A program made the translations under genes and the position numbers. This document shows, in pieces, positions 25,124-37,167 of a DNA stretch of 64,000 nucleotides. Positions within the stretch are counted from its first letter, which is position 1. The number at the start of each line of letters is the position of its first letter. The notes under the pieces were generated by a model. The model did no database searches and was not told the DNA's origin. It saw only the letters and a list, made by a program, of their open reading frames with translations. Origin of the DNA: Pyxicephalus adspersus (taxonomy: Eukaryota > Chordata > Amphibia > Anura > Pyxicephalidae); assembly GCF_032062135.1 (NCBI RefSeq), contig NC_092859.1:45561611-45625610 (forward strand), read 5' to 3'.

Positions 25124-27035
25124 CTAGCCTGATACTGAAGTGAAGAAGAGAGAAATATAGCAAAGCAAGATTCTGAGTAACATTACGTTGGCATAAAATG
25201 TAAGAATTTGGCCCGATTTTAAAAGCAAGATACTCTATTAATAAAAGCAACATTGGTGAACTTTAATTTTAATTTCAAAGGAAGCATGACCAAATTCATC
25301 ATGTATCACAAGTGACCCTGGTGTCAAAACTTTACCTTCTTCTGCAAACATTATAGACTTAGAGGCTTATTTAATAATAGTACAAAGGACAATGATCATG
25401 TGCAGTGTTCTGTATTACTTATCAAGCAGTCAGAATTTATCTTCCATCATCTTACAGCAGTTGGAAGATGAGATCTGATAGGCTGTAACAGGCCACTGCA
25501 CATTGCACACTATTTTATACCTTAATAAATGAGCCTTGATATTTTAACTTGTAAATTAAAATTCAAAATTTACTTTACAGTAGTTGCTTCATATAATTAA
25601 GTCATTGGGACACACCATTTTTACTCTCTTTGTTGTCATTTCTTATGTTAATATTTGGAACTGATAAAACTATTTTAATATATGTTCAATTTATGATACC
25701 ATATGATATTCTGATTTGTGTCTTAGTCTCCTCCCCCAGTGAAAGTACTCAATATGCCTACAGAAGTTTTCCTGTACTACACAGGCTTACTTTAACCATT
25801 CTATATAAAGAATGAATGACCCCCATGCTGGTTACATGCAATACAGTCCCTACATCTGGTGGAAAGCCATAGACACCATGTGAAAATTAGACATGCATTT
25901 TTGTGTGCAGAAGTGTTAGGAAACCAGTTTACCACCCTAAAGGATGATTTAACACAGTCAACAATTTATTTGTGTTTGCTGTACATCAAATTATGTGAAC
26001 CTTAAATTTAAATTCATAACTTGGGGAACTTACATTTTTTTTTCAGAAAATTAACAAAACATCAACAAGTACAGTATTAAAAGAAGTACTGCACAAGACC
26101 ATTGACACTCTTGCTAAGTAGTAGTTGTACAATCACTACATATATAATTATTTTTACATATTTAAGGAAAATAAGCTCAGTTAAAGTGTTTCCATTACTT
26201 TAACCCAGTGAAGGCAGCCAGTTTGAAACACAGATCTGGTCTTAAGGGGCTACAGTTAAACTTTTCATGTAGTGCACATATATTTTGGAATCACGGTGCC
26301 TCCACTTTTTTAAGTAATGACAACACAAGTTATCCACACTTGCCAATAGTTCCAAACCCATTGACAATGTGGGTAAAATCTAACAGTAAAGTTCGATCTG
26401 AGCAAAATTTGGATTTAGAATATTGGCAAGTAGGATTATCCAGTTTTTATAATCACTTTCAGGGCTCACCTGCTTTTTGTAATCGTACTAAGCCCCTTAA
26501 GAATATATATTTTATATTTCAGGTGAAATCTTACTTATAGCACAATGACTAGTGCCACTAGTTAGGTCAATGGAAAAAAAATGGGAAACAGGTAAAAGCA
26601 CTTCATTACCTGAATGTTTATAAATTATAAATATCTACTCTGCTGGGATTATATACAATGGAAGAAATTCCACAAGATGGAACTGTGGGAGCAAATCAAA
26701 TTGAAAGAGTTTGTAAAAAGAGTGCATACATTAGCTAGATAATCAGCTTGCACTAATACAAAATATTATCGAATATAATCAGGGCACTTATTTTGAATGT
26801 TTTAGCATAATGTTTTCATCACAAAGGCTAAAAGCAGATAAATGTCCAACTGACAGACATTATGTGCAGCCGGAAATAAGGATGACACATTCTCGATACT
26901 GATTTTATGTATATGTTCTCCTAAGGTGACATTCAACTTCACCATAATACTTTTCCATTTTTGTTGTTGTTTTTTTAACATGGGAAAGCTCTCAAACAAT
27001 TCTGCCCTGTTGATGTAACCTGCTTTTAAAAATGG
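24606..27035 (-). other. pcdhg: Probable 3' UTR of the protocadherin gamma transcripts
   Basis: AT-rich, largely unique sequence directly downstream of the stop codon. On the minus strand an overlapping pair of AATAAA signals lies at 24606-24615; a single earlier AATAAA lies at 25966-25971. A UTR of about 2.4 kb would suit a vertebrate gamma protocadherin. A poly-T/poly-A tract of about 50 bp (25070-25120, A-rich in the transcript) lies inside it. The true end is inferred; only the signals are seen. A 110-codon plus-strand open frame at 26208-26540 resembles nothing known and is treated as chance. Confidence 0.5.
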
Positions 27036-27250
27036 TTACTTCTTGTCTTTTTTTCCCGACTTCTTCTTGTTTCCTCCACCTTTTCCATCACGCTTCCCTG
27101 CAGCATTGGTCGGGGTTAGTGTACTTCCCGGAATGTAGACATTTTGCCGGTAGTCAGGTACATGCTGAAGGGTGAACTGTGGTCCGTAGCGGGCACTAAG
27201 GCCCATGGTGCCTGTGCTTCCTCCAAGGCCTGATGTTCCTTCTGCGGCCT
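27036..27250 (-). CDS. pcdhg: Protocadherin gamma constant exon C3 (C-terminus and stop)
   Basis: Acceptor CCTTACAG at 27251-27258; coding from 27250 to the TAA at 27036-27038. It begins with the AG that completes the split codon from C2. It codes the conserved segment [20 protein letters not shown], then [16 protein letters not shown] and the lysine-rich end [10 protein letters not shown]. The mammalian tail ends KKKSGKKEKK, so the terminus is almost invariant; the lysine-rich end is known in mammals to bind acidic phospholipids and help regulate kinase interactions. With C1 and C2 it makes a 120-residue common tail for every isoform of the cluster. Confidence 0.96.
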
Positions 27251-30200
27251 CTGTAAGGTTATTAAGGAAAATGTTGTTAATGCTAAGTAAGAACCATATA
27301 AGATTTCCAAATGTTAAATATACAGCTGTAAAAACATTTGCATATGCTCCTTCTAAGCAAAACTATTTTTTTTAAAACAATTCTACTTAAACTTAGTTTT
27401 ATATGGAGAGTATTAATAATGTCAGCCTGCAAAGGAAACAAGACAGAAATAAATTCATGCTCTAAAAGTGTGCCATGTGCTCCTTATATGATCTCCTCTT
27501 CTCTCCGTTTGTATTGGCAGCAATGGCACGACTGTAGGAGTTTTTGGAGGCTTGGTTGCAACCCCGTCCAAGCCTGGAAGGTGTCCATGCCAAAAATCTA
27601 TCATATTTTGTGTTTCTGCAGGCATTGGAAAACTCTCTTCTGATCTTAAGTCTTTGTACAGTGTACCACTGGGTGTCCTTATGTACAAATAGTATGTACA
27701 AGAGTGTGACAGAGTTTGATCTCAGCAGATCATTGGGGTTGATTTACTAAAGGAATATAGGAGAAATATCTCCTTGCAAGTGCATATAGCATCAGCATCA
27801 GAAGGATAGAACTATACTAAAGTAAACTTTTTCTTTTCTTAAACGTTTTTTACAGGTATTGCAAATGCTCCAATTGAAGAATTCCCCTAGGAAAATGGTA
27901 GGTGGCTTACTCTTGTTTGGAATCACCCAAAATAAGTATGTTCCAAACGAATCAAAGGTGTAGGTTCCTAATCCTTATCTGCATATTTAATCTAGAGAAA
28001 TGACTCAAATGTGTTTGTTTTTCAATGATTTCTCCAAGGGTTCACCCAACATTTACTCAAAATTCACACATTTTTAATGCATATATCTAATAGAATCCTT
28101 CAATGTAGTCTATTACTTTTTCCCTAAAAAAGTGAAAATTGGATTTATAATGAGAAGTACCAATCACAATTAGTAAAATCAAGCAGTTTTAAGGAGAGAA
28201 ATAGAGAGCAAGAGATGGAGTTAAATCTTTACTAAAAGTGTGCTTGAACCCAGTGCAAATGTAGGCAGATGGGCAGATGAAGGAAGCCTTTCTGCTGTAT
28301 TAGCAGACTGCTACTTGGGACACATGCTAATTAACAGACTATATATATATATATATATATATATTCACACACACACACTATATGTGTGTGTAGATGTGAA
28401 GATTGCATTCTGCTGCCCGTGGCAATGGACATACTTGCATATTTGACATAACATGGACAGCACCAGTAACAATATGTTTCATTAAGACAATGTCAAATAG
28501 TATGCTACAATAGTTAGTCTGGAAAAACACACCAAATATAATTACATGCCACGAATAAACATTAGAACTTGCCAAAAGGACTAATATAGATGTGTTTTTT
28601 CACTCTTGTGACATGTTGCATTATCGTTCTGTCAATGGAAAAATTCAACTTATTCTTAGAGCCAAATAACAGATGGCAGAGCTTCTGCTTGAATATTTAT
28701 GCAATGAATGCAGTAATGTTACTTTTAGTTAATAAGACTTGGAAATAACATGACTCCAGACATAGCTGGATCATTTACTTTTTGTTCAACCAAAAGATTC
28801 TCCTGTGCCCATGCCAGTAAAATGATTTAGAAAAATAGGGGACTTCTGTAGGGGAAGTTCTTTGGACCTGTGTTTCCAAACTTAAACTAGATGCCAACTC
28901 ATTTACCAAAATTAATTATTATGTATGTATTAATTATTATTAATGAGACCCTTGTTTTTAACGACTTCCTAATATCTTTAAAATCATGCTTTTTAAATTA
29001 ACACATAAATTCCTAACCCAGACTATTGGAATGCTCATTTGGACATGATGCTTTCTCAAATAATATTAAAAAGAATCCCTTCCAGTTCCAGTCATTTATT
29101 TTAAAGCCGCTATCTGTTGTGTCATTACTAGCACCCATGAATCTGATTGGCTGCAGACTGCAGGTACAATGCAGTCCAAAAAGGGAATGTTTGGTATGAG
29201 GACTGCAAAGTCAGATGCAGTCTTCTGTATTCAGTAAATTTTCTACATTGCCCCCTATTTCCAAAATGAGTAAACTAAAAGAAGTGTGGTCTGCCCAGAA
29301 ATCAGATTCATATCTATATAACTATAACTAGGGCAATACAAAGACTATCAGAAGCATTCAATAAATAATTTTGTATGTATGGGTATTCAATAGAAGGGCA
29401 GGTGTGAATTAAAACATTTTTGGGCTGCTGGGAATTCTTATTGCTTGCTCAGGTCTAATTTATCTCTCAAATACAATAATTGCAGTGTTCTCCAAATCTC
29501 CAGTTGATCTCCAATATATTTATGTTGCTGGTGATCTGCCAACACATCCAGACTACTACTGCATTGGACATACCTATTTTTTCTCAAGCACACATACGTG
29601 AGTTGGTACATTTTGATATGCCAAGAAATATTTTAAACCTACTTCGTGGCTGTACATTAGGATTGATGAAGGCTGTGAAGTAATTTACCAAGCTCATTCC
29701 AAATATTACATGTAAAGATTTTTTTTCCACTGAGCATCTTATAAGACTGGACCTCCCAGTATCCCTTATAGAAGAATCTTTCTATTTGTTTCTTCTCTTC
29801 CAGACATCCAGCGGCTAATATAGGATGTTACAGAATAGTAATTTCACCACCAATGCAGCTGCAATAGTCAGACAACATCTGTAATGGCTCAGAACAGATA
29901 ATGTGCAGGTGGTAATTCCTGGCATGTGGCATGGGCACCACAGGGGAAAACCTTTTAAACTGCAATATAGAAAGAAAGTGTTTGCAACTGAAGGCTCCAG
30001 CCAGCAACAATTTTGTCAATGAAAGAAAGTGTTTTTCGAGAGCAGGCTGAACAGAAATTCTGGAGAACACTAAAAATAAAGCATGCCAACTATAGAACCA
30101 AGATATGAGCCTAAGAATGAAACTTGACTGACTGAGAACAACACCTTCTTGTGCTAATGGGAAATCCAACCCTGTAACAAACACAGGAACACTAAACTAT

Positions 30201-30433
30201 AACATTTAAGGGAAGAAAACGAGACACTATTATAAGAATTACTAATTATTTTAAATTGGTGTTCTTAACTTGCTTTTCTGTAATTGGACTACTGCGTGCT
30301 ATACCACCCTTGTATTTTACCCCTGATTTTTGAATTACCAAAGCTAATTTGCTTGGCTTTGACACATAGCAGACCTGTCTAAATTATTAACTATATCATG
30401 CTGTTATCCCATATGCTGCTATGAAATACTGAC
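27251..30433 (-). other. pcdhg: Intron between C2 and C3
   Basis: 3.2-kb intron with GTCAGT donor and TTACAG acceptor. It holds a short repeat beginning with GATTTACTAAAGGAATATAG at about 27735, also present at 31386 in the C1-C2 intron, and a (TA)n(CA)n microsatellite at 28340-28392. Otherwise AT-rich without visible structure. Confidence 0.75.
28340..28392. repeat. (TA)n(CA)n microsatellite
   Basis: About 13 TA units followed by CACACACACAC and TATGTGTGTG inside the C2-C3 intron. Confidence 0.9.
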
Positions 30434-30522
30434 CGTTAGCGGATGCCAGAATCATTGCCTGAAGTCTCTCGGTTTCAAACTGGTTGTTTGGCCATACTCC
30501 AGCTTCCTCTGTGGGTTGAGCT
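30434..30522 (-). CDS. pcdhg: Protocadherin gamma constant exon C2
   Basis: An 89-nt exon with acceptor CTCTTTAG and donor GTCAGT. It enters in phase 2 from C1 and leaves in phase 1 to C3. It codes AQPTEEAGVWPNNQFETERL followed by QAMILASAN; the WPNNQF and QAMILASA motifs are hallmarks of the gamma constant tail. The first residues (QPTEEAGV) differ from the mammalian acidic linker, so this is the more variable part of the tail. Confidence 0.93.
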
Positions 30523-31111
30523 CTAAAGAGATCATAATGACAAAGCACAATTACCATTAAACAACAAAAGCAATCGTAAGAAACCACAGAAATACTAGAA
30601 GAAATCATAAGAGTAAAGGCTGTAATTTACAGGACTGCACAACAATGATAACGCTGTTCTTATAATTACGGAACTATGTTTTAGAAAACAAAGCATGATG
30701 ATGGGCAATTCTGTATACAAAATAGCATTTGCCCAGGGGCCAAATATATGTTTTAATTTTATTAGTACAAAGCTACATGGCGCATAAATGTTTTATTTAG
30801 AAAAGGAAGATTGTCATTATAGCCCAATTTTTTTATACAGAAACAAATCTTCACCCTTCAAACATTGGAATTTACCTTTGTTATTTTAGATTGAGGTTAT
30901 TATACAAATCTATTTAACGTTAAACCTGATTTGTTTTTTGTCCTATTTTCTCTGTTCCTAAACAGACTCTATAGCCTTTTAAAAGGTGAAAAGCGAATCG
31001 GATCTTTATACATTATATAAATTATTTTAATACGGTGTCAAAAAATTAAAAAATTATGCAGCACTTTAAAAAGTTCAGTCACATATTGTCCCCTAGAAGA
31101 GCTTGCAATAG

Positions 31112-31188
31112 GTTAGATTTAATAAAGCTCACCATGACCGGAGAAGATAGACTATTTTGGTAAAACCTGGGTGATCCAGCAAACCTGG

Positions 31189-31233
<45 letters not shown>

Positions 31234-31325
31234 TATATTATATTATATATACTAATATTCAGCAATCACCCAGGTTTTCCCATTATAGTCTTTGTCATTC
31301 TTGGAGAGCTTTAATAAATCAGGCC
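31112..31325. mobile_element. Palindromic foldback element split by an AT microsatellite
   Basis: Left arm TAATAAAGCTC ... GGTGATCCAGCAAACCTGG, right arm AATCACCCAGGTTTTCCC ... GAGCTTTAATAAATCAGGCC. The middle has been replaced by a (TA)n/(TTATA)n expansion of about 60 bp (31195-31252). Confidence 0.7.
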
Positions 31326-31796
31326 AAATGAACCTACCATATATATATATAATTATATATAATCTAATGTCACTAACACAAGGATGGATTTACTAAAGGA
31401 ATATAGACTCTTTACTTCTCAATGTGAAATATCCCTCTGAAATGCAAGGAAAAATAATTATTAATAATAATATCCAATCTGTTAGTTTTTTCTAGCTGGC
31501 CACATCCCTATTAGACATAGAAAAAACCTTAGGTTAAAAACATCATTTTTTGGGACTCTACAGGCCGACAACAAAATCAAAAATTCTTTGGACATAAACA
31601 CAAACAAATTCTTTGGACACAAACTTACTTTATTTCATAATATTATTAAAATTTCCCCCAGGACACTATCTGCATGGAGTTTGCAGGTTTTCCCCGTGTT
31701 TTTATCGGTTTCATCCGGCATTCCAAAAACATGCAGTTAAGTTAAATGGCTTCCCCCCAAAAAAATCACCTTAAAAGACATTAGAATTGAGGGACA

Positions 31797-31876
31797 ACTA
31801 GTGACTATAAGCTTTGTAAAGCACTGCATAATATGTTGGTGCTATATAAACACTGTGTAATAATATTAATAATAAT
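31797..31876 (+). repeat. SINE/LINE-like 3' tail
   Basis: Contains AAAGCACTGCATAATATGTT, GGTGCTATATAAACACTG and an AAT-rich tail. Same family as the tails at 6585 and 55682. Confidence 0.65.
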
Positions 31877-34800
31877 TTTGGCTTGGCAACTCCCATCTTT
31901 CTAACAGGAACACAGACAAACACAAAAACATATATTTAGTAGATTGAAGAAAGAAGTAAGAATTTCTGCCCGTGATTTTATAGCTTTCTGTGTTATCTTG
32001 TCTTAGTCTGTACAGCTTCCCACAATTCTTCTATAAATGTCACAAGGACAGGAGGTTTAGGAAAGGCTTTTACTAATGAGGGTCAAAGGCAGAAAAAATG
32101 ACATAATTTGAACTCTTCTAACTCTATTCAGAAGTGAAATTAAAATCTTCCCAACTCACTTTTATTTCCCACTTGCACTTGTAGTCTATCCCTACTTAAG
32201 ATTCATGTTATATGGCAACAGAGCTTTGAAAGGAATATTGAAATCATCCTCACTGACACAATTTAACACTCAGGCCTGGCTATTGGCTGCCCAGAACTGC
32301 ATTCTTAGTCATTTTGCTCTCCCAATACCAGATGCAACATTTTATTTTTTGGGAGTTTTAATAAAGCAAAATGTCAGAGCAGAGAAGGTGAGTATAAGGT
32401 GGATGGGCTTTTGAGTGACTTGGTTACTTTACCCCATTGTAATGTTTATTGTGTTTTTCATTTGTCTTTATTAGATGAAGCCTTTGAGAACTGTGGGAAA
32501 AGAGGGTTGGTGATAAGAAAATTTGAAAAAAACTTAGTGTGATGACAACATTGCCAAAATAATTGAATTTAATATGCTTCATGGCTTTGTAACCCGCTTG
32601 CAGACAATCTATGGCAGATCATATCTACAGTATGGTTGATGCAAATGTCAATCGCTCACGTTATCACAAATTAAAGTGGTAAAAGAGACTACCTATTACA
32701 AAATAAAAGTGATTGTGGCGTCTGATAGATTTTTTTTTTAAATAGGCCCATGTGATCCCCTAGCTTAGAGACGTGTGTGTACAGCCATGTATGTGTGACA
32801 AATTCAGCAGAGTTCCTTTCACTGCTAATGAATGGAGGTCAGCTGGCACTGCATATACGGGTGACTGAAACCTCCAGGCAGATTTTACAATTGTGCTTGG
32901 TGAATGGTGAACAAACCTTCAATTGAAGGCAATAAAATATTTTATTTCTTAGCATTCAAAGCTTCCTATTCATAGTTTTTAGATCTTAACCAATGTCATG
33001 GTCATAAGTAGCAGGGTGTCAAGTATGTGGATTGAGAAAGACTGGAGAGTCATTCCCTGATATACATAAAGGTTTTTAGGCAAATCCTTCACACAAAAAG
33101 GGCACTAAAGTACAAATGCACTGAAATACCAATGACTCTGTAATTGTAATAAGCCTCTTTAATGGCTAACATCCTTAAGGTTAATATTACATATACACCA
33201 ACATATGTAGACACAGTGGACCTCCCCAAGATTTATTTCTGATAAATTACTTAAGGTGCTAATTTCAGTTTTAAACCTTTCAAATAGGCACACAGGGACA
33301 TTGGTGATCTTGTGGCCTTTTATATAGAAAAACAAATTATATGGTGCAAAAAAAATAAAAATAAAATATACATTTTTGATTGCTTATGCAAAACCAAATA
33401 ATGTCATCACAACTTCATCTTATTTACTAAGTTAGGTGGAAACTCACTTTAAAAGAAGGTAATTAATTTACTTTGAAAGATTCATTCTACCTACTAACTC
33501 ATATTAATTAAAGGAAACCAATGCCTGACATTACTGAGGCTTGATGTATGATCAAAGTCTACCTACAAAGATGTGGGTCACTGGGTCCAAGATGAACAAA
33601 GGAGCTCTCCTGTGGTATATTTAGACCTGACAAAAAACAGTGGTAGAGATTCTACATATTGTAAAAGTTTAGTGACTGTGACATTTTTTGGCTGAAAAAG
33701 TGTTTCCCTCTCATTAGTAAAGAGTAGAACTTCTGATACAGCCACCAAGGCAAACCAGATGTGTCTTTCTAATTGGTAACCTCAGTGAAGGTGGTTGAAG
33801 AGTCTCGTCAAACCATGGCCATATCTAGGTTTTTTTGCCAATGGAAAATTCTCTACACATAAAAGTTCTTTTATCTTCCTATTAGTATTTTCTTCTAAGG
33901 AACATGGAGAAAAACCTTTTACATCAGCACACAGCCACTTTTCTGCTTTAGTTTAAGACTGACTCAGCATTACATTGGCAGTAACCCAGATATAATAAAA
34001 CTTTATTATATAAAATAAATAATAAATTCCTTTTGTCATATAATACACCTATTATTTCCTTGTTTCCATCTTCACAAACGTAAAATATGAGGGCATTAAT
34101 AAGACGTCTGTAAAAAAGTGTGACAGGTTTACACAGAAATCTAACACATTTGCCAATATTTTAGGCAGCATAGGTGTAGAAGTTGTAGGAACCTGGTAAA
34201 TTTGTCATATAAAGTGAGAAAAAATATTTATTGTACTTAAATATATTTATTACACAACATTATTCCTTAAGCTTACATAAGCTCTTACAAATAGTATTTG
34301 TAAAGTGTTCACATTTAACTGCTGACAGTTGGAAATTTTTTAAAAAAGGACTTTTTTTTAAAAAAGGGACAGGAATACACATAGAAAAAGACACAGTTAA
34401 TTCCTTGTAACTAATCCATGCCAACAAGCAAGTCTGAACATTTCCCATTGGGTAAAAACTTGTCTTTCTATATTTAGGAATAACATGACCTAAGCTAGCT
34501 ACTGTATAAACATGAAATTACAATGTCAAGGATTACAACTTTAAATGTGTAAGAGAATGTTAGGTTTTATGAATGTTATTTTGTACAAGGTAAATCAACA
34601 CAATTCTTTACATTTTTGCTGGTCGTTAGTTTCTTTTCAGGAAACTTGTGAGGAAGAACACCCAAGCCCCATAATCCTAAATCATGGCTGTACCAAACCA
34701 TTATGGCGAGCATTGTTGTTACTTTTTTATGCTGCATATTCACATGGATTTTTACCTTCCATTTACAGAAGGCAGATGCCCAGAGTAAGAAGCTTTTAAT

Positions 34801-35734
34801 GTTCATTCACACCTAGGCGCTAAATACTTTTTTTTTCAAAATAGCCATAGAGAAAAAAAAAAAACAAATCTAAATGTAATGTAATTATTTGACAGGCTTG
34901 GTGGAAATTTGGTGACACATTCCCTTTAAAGATTCGAACCTACTCACATAAAAATTACTTTTATTACACATTTCCCTTAAAACTCAAACATGCTCATGTG
35001 TACTTTTCATGCTGCATTTTATCTCCTAGAGATCCTGTTTTATACATTTTATATCAGCAACAATCCTGATACAATCATAAGATTATTTGTCAAATGACTT
35101 TTACAATTCTTGTAATCACTGATGACTTTATGATCTTGGCGTGGGACTGCTGATGGGTGCTGCTATCTTGGAAGTGATGTCAGCAGCCCCAGGTTCACTC
35201 AAACCCGTTACTGAAAAGATGAAGTATTTCCCTGCTATAATTTATTTTTGAACAGCATCTCATTCATTGATGGCCACATGGAGGCTTAAAGTGCTTCCTT
35301 CACTTTACACAGGTTAAATGATAAAAAAAGTTTTGTTTTCAGGGAAAACTTTTTTTTTTCATTTAGATAGTGTGGGGAAGAGTTTGATTTTATGACTTGG
35401 TTTATAAGTGTCTGTATCCCAATTGGGAAAAATTATTCCTCTCTTTTACTGGTGACTATTGTCACTAAGAAATAATGTAATAGGAAATCTTCCTAGAAAA
35501 AGGTAAGGAAAATATTCTGGTATGGACCATTAACTGAAAGTGAAATTCCCCTTACATTGAGAAATTTCCTCTATCTTTCTGTTTCTGTGTATATGGTAAA
35601 GAAAGTCATCAAAAAAATAAATTAGTAGTGTTTTCTCATTCACAAAGCAATGTCTGATGACAGATTCTCTCAGCAAACTTTTCTCTATCATCGTCACACA
35701 TTTTTTAGAAACAAAAATATGAACATCTACTCAC

Positions 35735-35793
35735 CCACTGGGTCCGGGTCTTTGAGCCTGAGAGATACGCCAGTCCACGTTAGGCTGCGCCTG
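35735..35793 (-). CDS. pcdhg: Protocadherin gamma constant exon C1
   Basis: A 59-nt exon with a T-rich acceptor ending in CAG and donor GTGAGTAG. It codes QAQPNVDWRISQAQRPGPSG, the recognisable start of the cytoplasmic tail shared by all gamma protocadherins (mammalian tails have NTDWRFSQAQRPG at this place). It enters in phase 0 from either variable exon and leaves in phase 2 into C2. A CAGCAG repeat at the acceptor allows an alternative start 3 nt downstream, which would drop one glutamine. Too short to be found by a long-ORF search. Confidence 0.93.
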
Positions 35794-36495
35794 CTGAAAA
35801 AAAGTGGAAAAGTGCTTGTAATTGCTTTTTATATACAGATAAAATAGACATATCATTCAGTTCTAGTTTTCTTCTTCATGCTGAAAGGAAGGGAAATTGG
35901 TTACAATATCATAAAGCTTCCAAACAGTTTTGGCTGGTGCTCTGTTTAAAGATAAAATCAAAGTTATATTACAAAAAAAGACATTTGCTTGAAAAAATAT
36001 AATGGGTAAGATGACAAATATATAATAATAAATTTAAATTAACATCACACTGAAATGTTATCAAATGGCAGCATATATATACAAATTAGAAACATACATA
36101 AACAATAAAAAAACATGATAAAAAAGCATGATTATACAAAATGTAATAATATTCCGCTACTGACTATTTACTAAACAAATTTGGGCCTAGTGTGTCAGCT
36201 CCTACCTGTGAAACACAAAACACTTTTCCAGTACCAACTGCAGTGACTTACATGACTTATATGTGGTGTATATGTGTATATGTGGTGTGTGTATATGTTA
36301 TTGTAAAAAAGCATTTGCATATATTTTTTTGTGCTGGGAGATTGGCAAATCTGTGTCATTAACAACAGGAACAGTGTGCACTCCTAATTAGTACAATTAG
36401 TTTCTATTAACATGTTAAAGTTTTGATGTTACTGCACTTATATAAGCACAGTCCAACCACTGTTCTTAATTTAAAAAGCCTAACAATTAAAACAG

Positions 36496-36700
36496 TGGGC
36501 CTGATTTATTAAAGCTCCCTAAGGCTGAAGAGGATACATTTTCACCAGTGAACCTGGGTGATCCAGCAAACCTGTAATGGATCTGATCCAAGATTGAAAA
36601 CATTTGCTAACAAATAGCAAAAAATTCTATTACAGGTTTGCTGGATCACCTAAGTTAACCATTGAAAGTGTATCCTCTCCAGTCTTGGAGAACTCAGTTA
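36496..36700. mobile_element. Palindromic foldback element
   Basis: Left arm GGGCCTGATTTATTAAAGCT, GGGTGATCCAGCAAACCTG; right arm CAGGTTTGCTGGATCACC and GAAAGTGTATCCTCTCCAG. The right terminus has decayed. No coding. Confidence 0.75.
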
Positions 36701-37019
36701 CAACCACCTACTTCCAAGTACTTTAAAGGAGCCACAAAAGCAAATAAATGCATGATAATTTTTTATCTTATATCTCTTTGTCACACAAACACATGAAATA
36801 AAAACTAAATAATGACACCAAGATAGCACCAAGCATAGGGATAGTGTGGTATTTAAAGCAGTAGCAAATTACACCGAAAGAGTGGAGCTACACATGTTCT
36901 GCATATTAGAACATGTATTGCAGTTGTGAGCCCCATCATAGAGAATATCTGAACATCCAACTATACCATTTACTCACCTTTCTTTGTTTCAATTGCTTTC
37001 CATTTTTCTACAATACTTT

Positions 37020-37167
37020 GGGGTCAATTTACAAAACGGTTTACTTGACTATTGCAAACTTTCACTAGTGGTGAATCAATCACTGTCATTCAAAACATAT
37101 ACACTGGGAAGATTCACCTGCAGTGATTAGTGAATGTCATATTAACTGCGTTGTAAATATACCCTCT
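37020..37167. mobile_element. Short MITE-like inverted-repeat element
   Basis: Ends GGGGTCAATTTACAAAAC and GTTGTAAATATACCC are imperfect inverted repeats, and the interior carries CACTAGTGGTGAATCA against TGATTAGTGAATGTCA. About 147 bp, non-coding. Confidence 0.5.

Larger units (their letters stand above)
30523..35734 (-). other. pcdhg: Intron between C1 and C2
   Basis: 5.2-kb intron with GTGAGT donor and TTTAG acceptor. It contains a foldback element split by an AT microsatellite (31112-31325), a SINE-like tail (31797-31876) and a fragment around 35317-35560 that resembles part of the repeat at 57553. Nothing else is recognised. Confidence 0.75.

Noticed and set aside
26208..26540. 110-codon plus-strand open frame
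   Set aside because: Lies antisense within the probable Pcdh-gamma 3' UTR; no recognisable domain or composition typical of protein.
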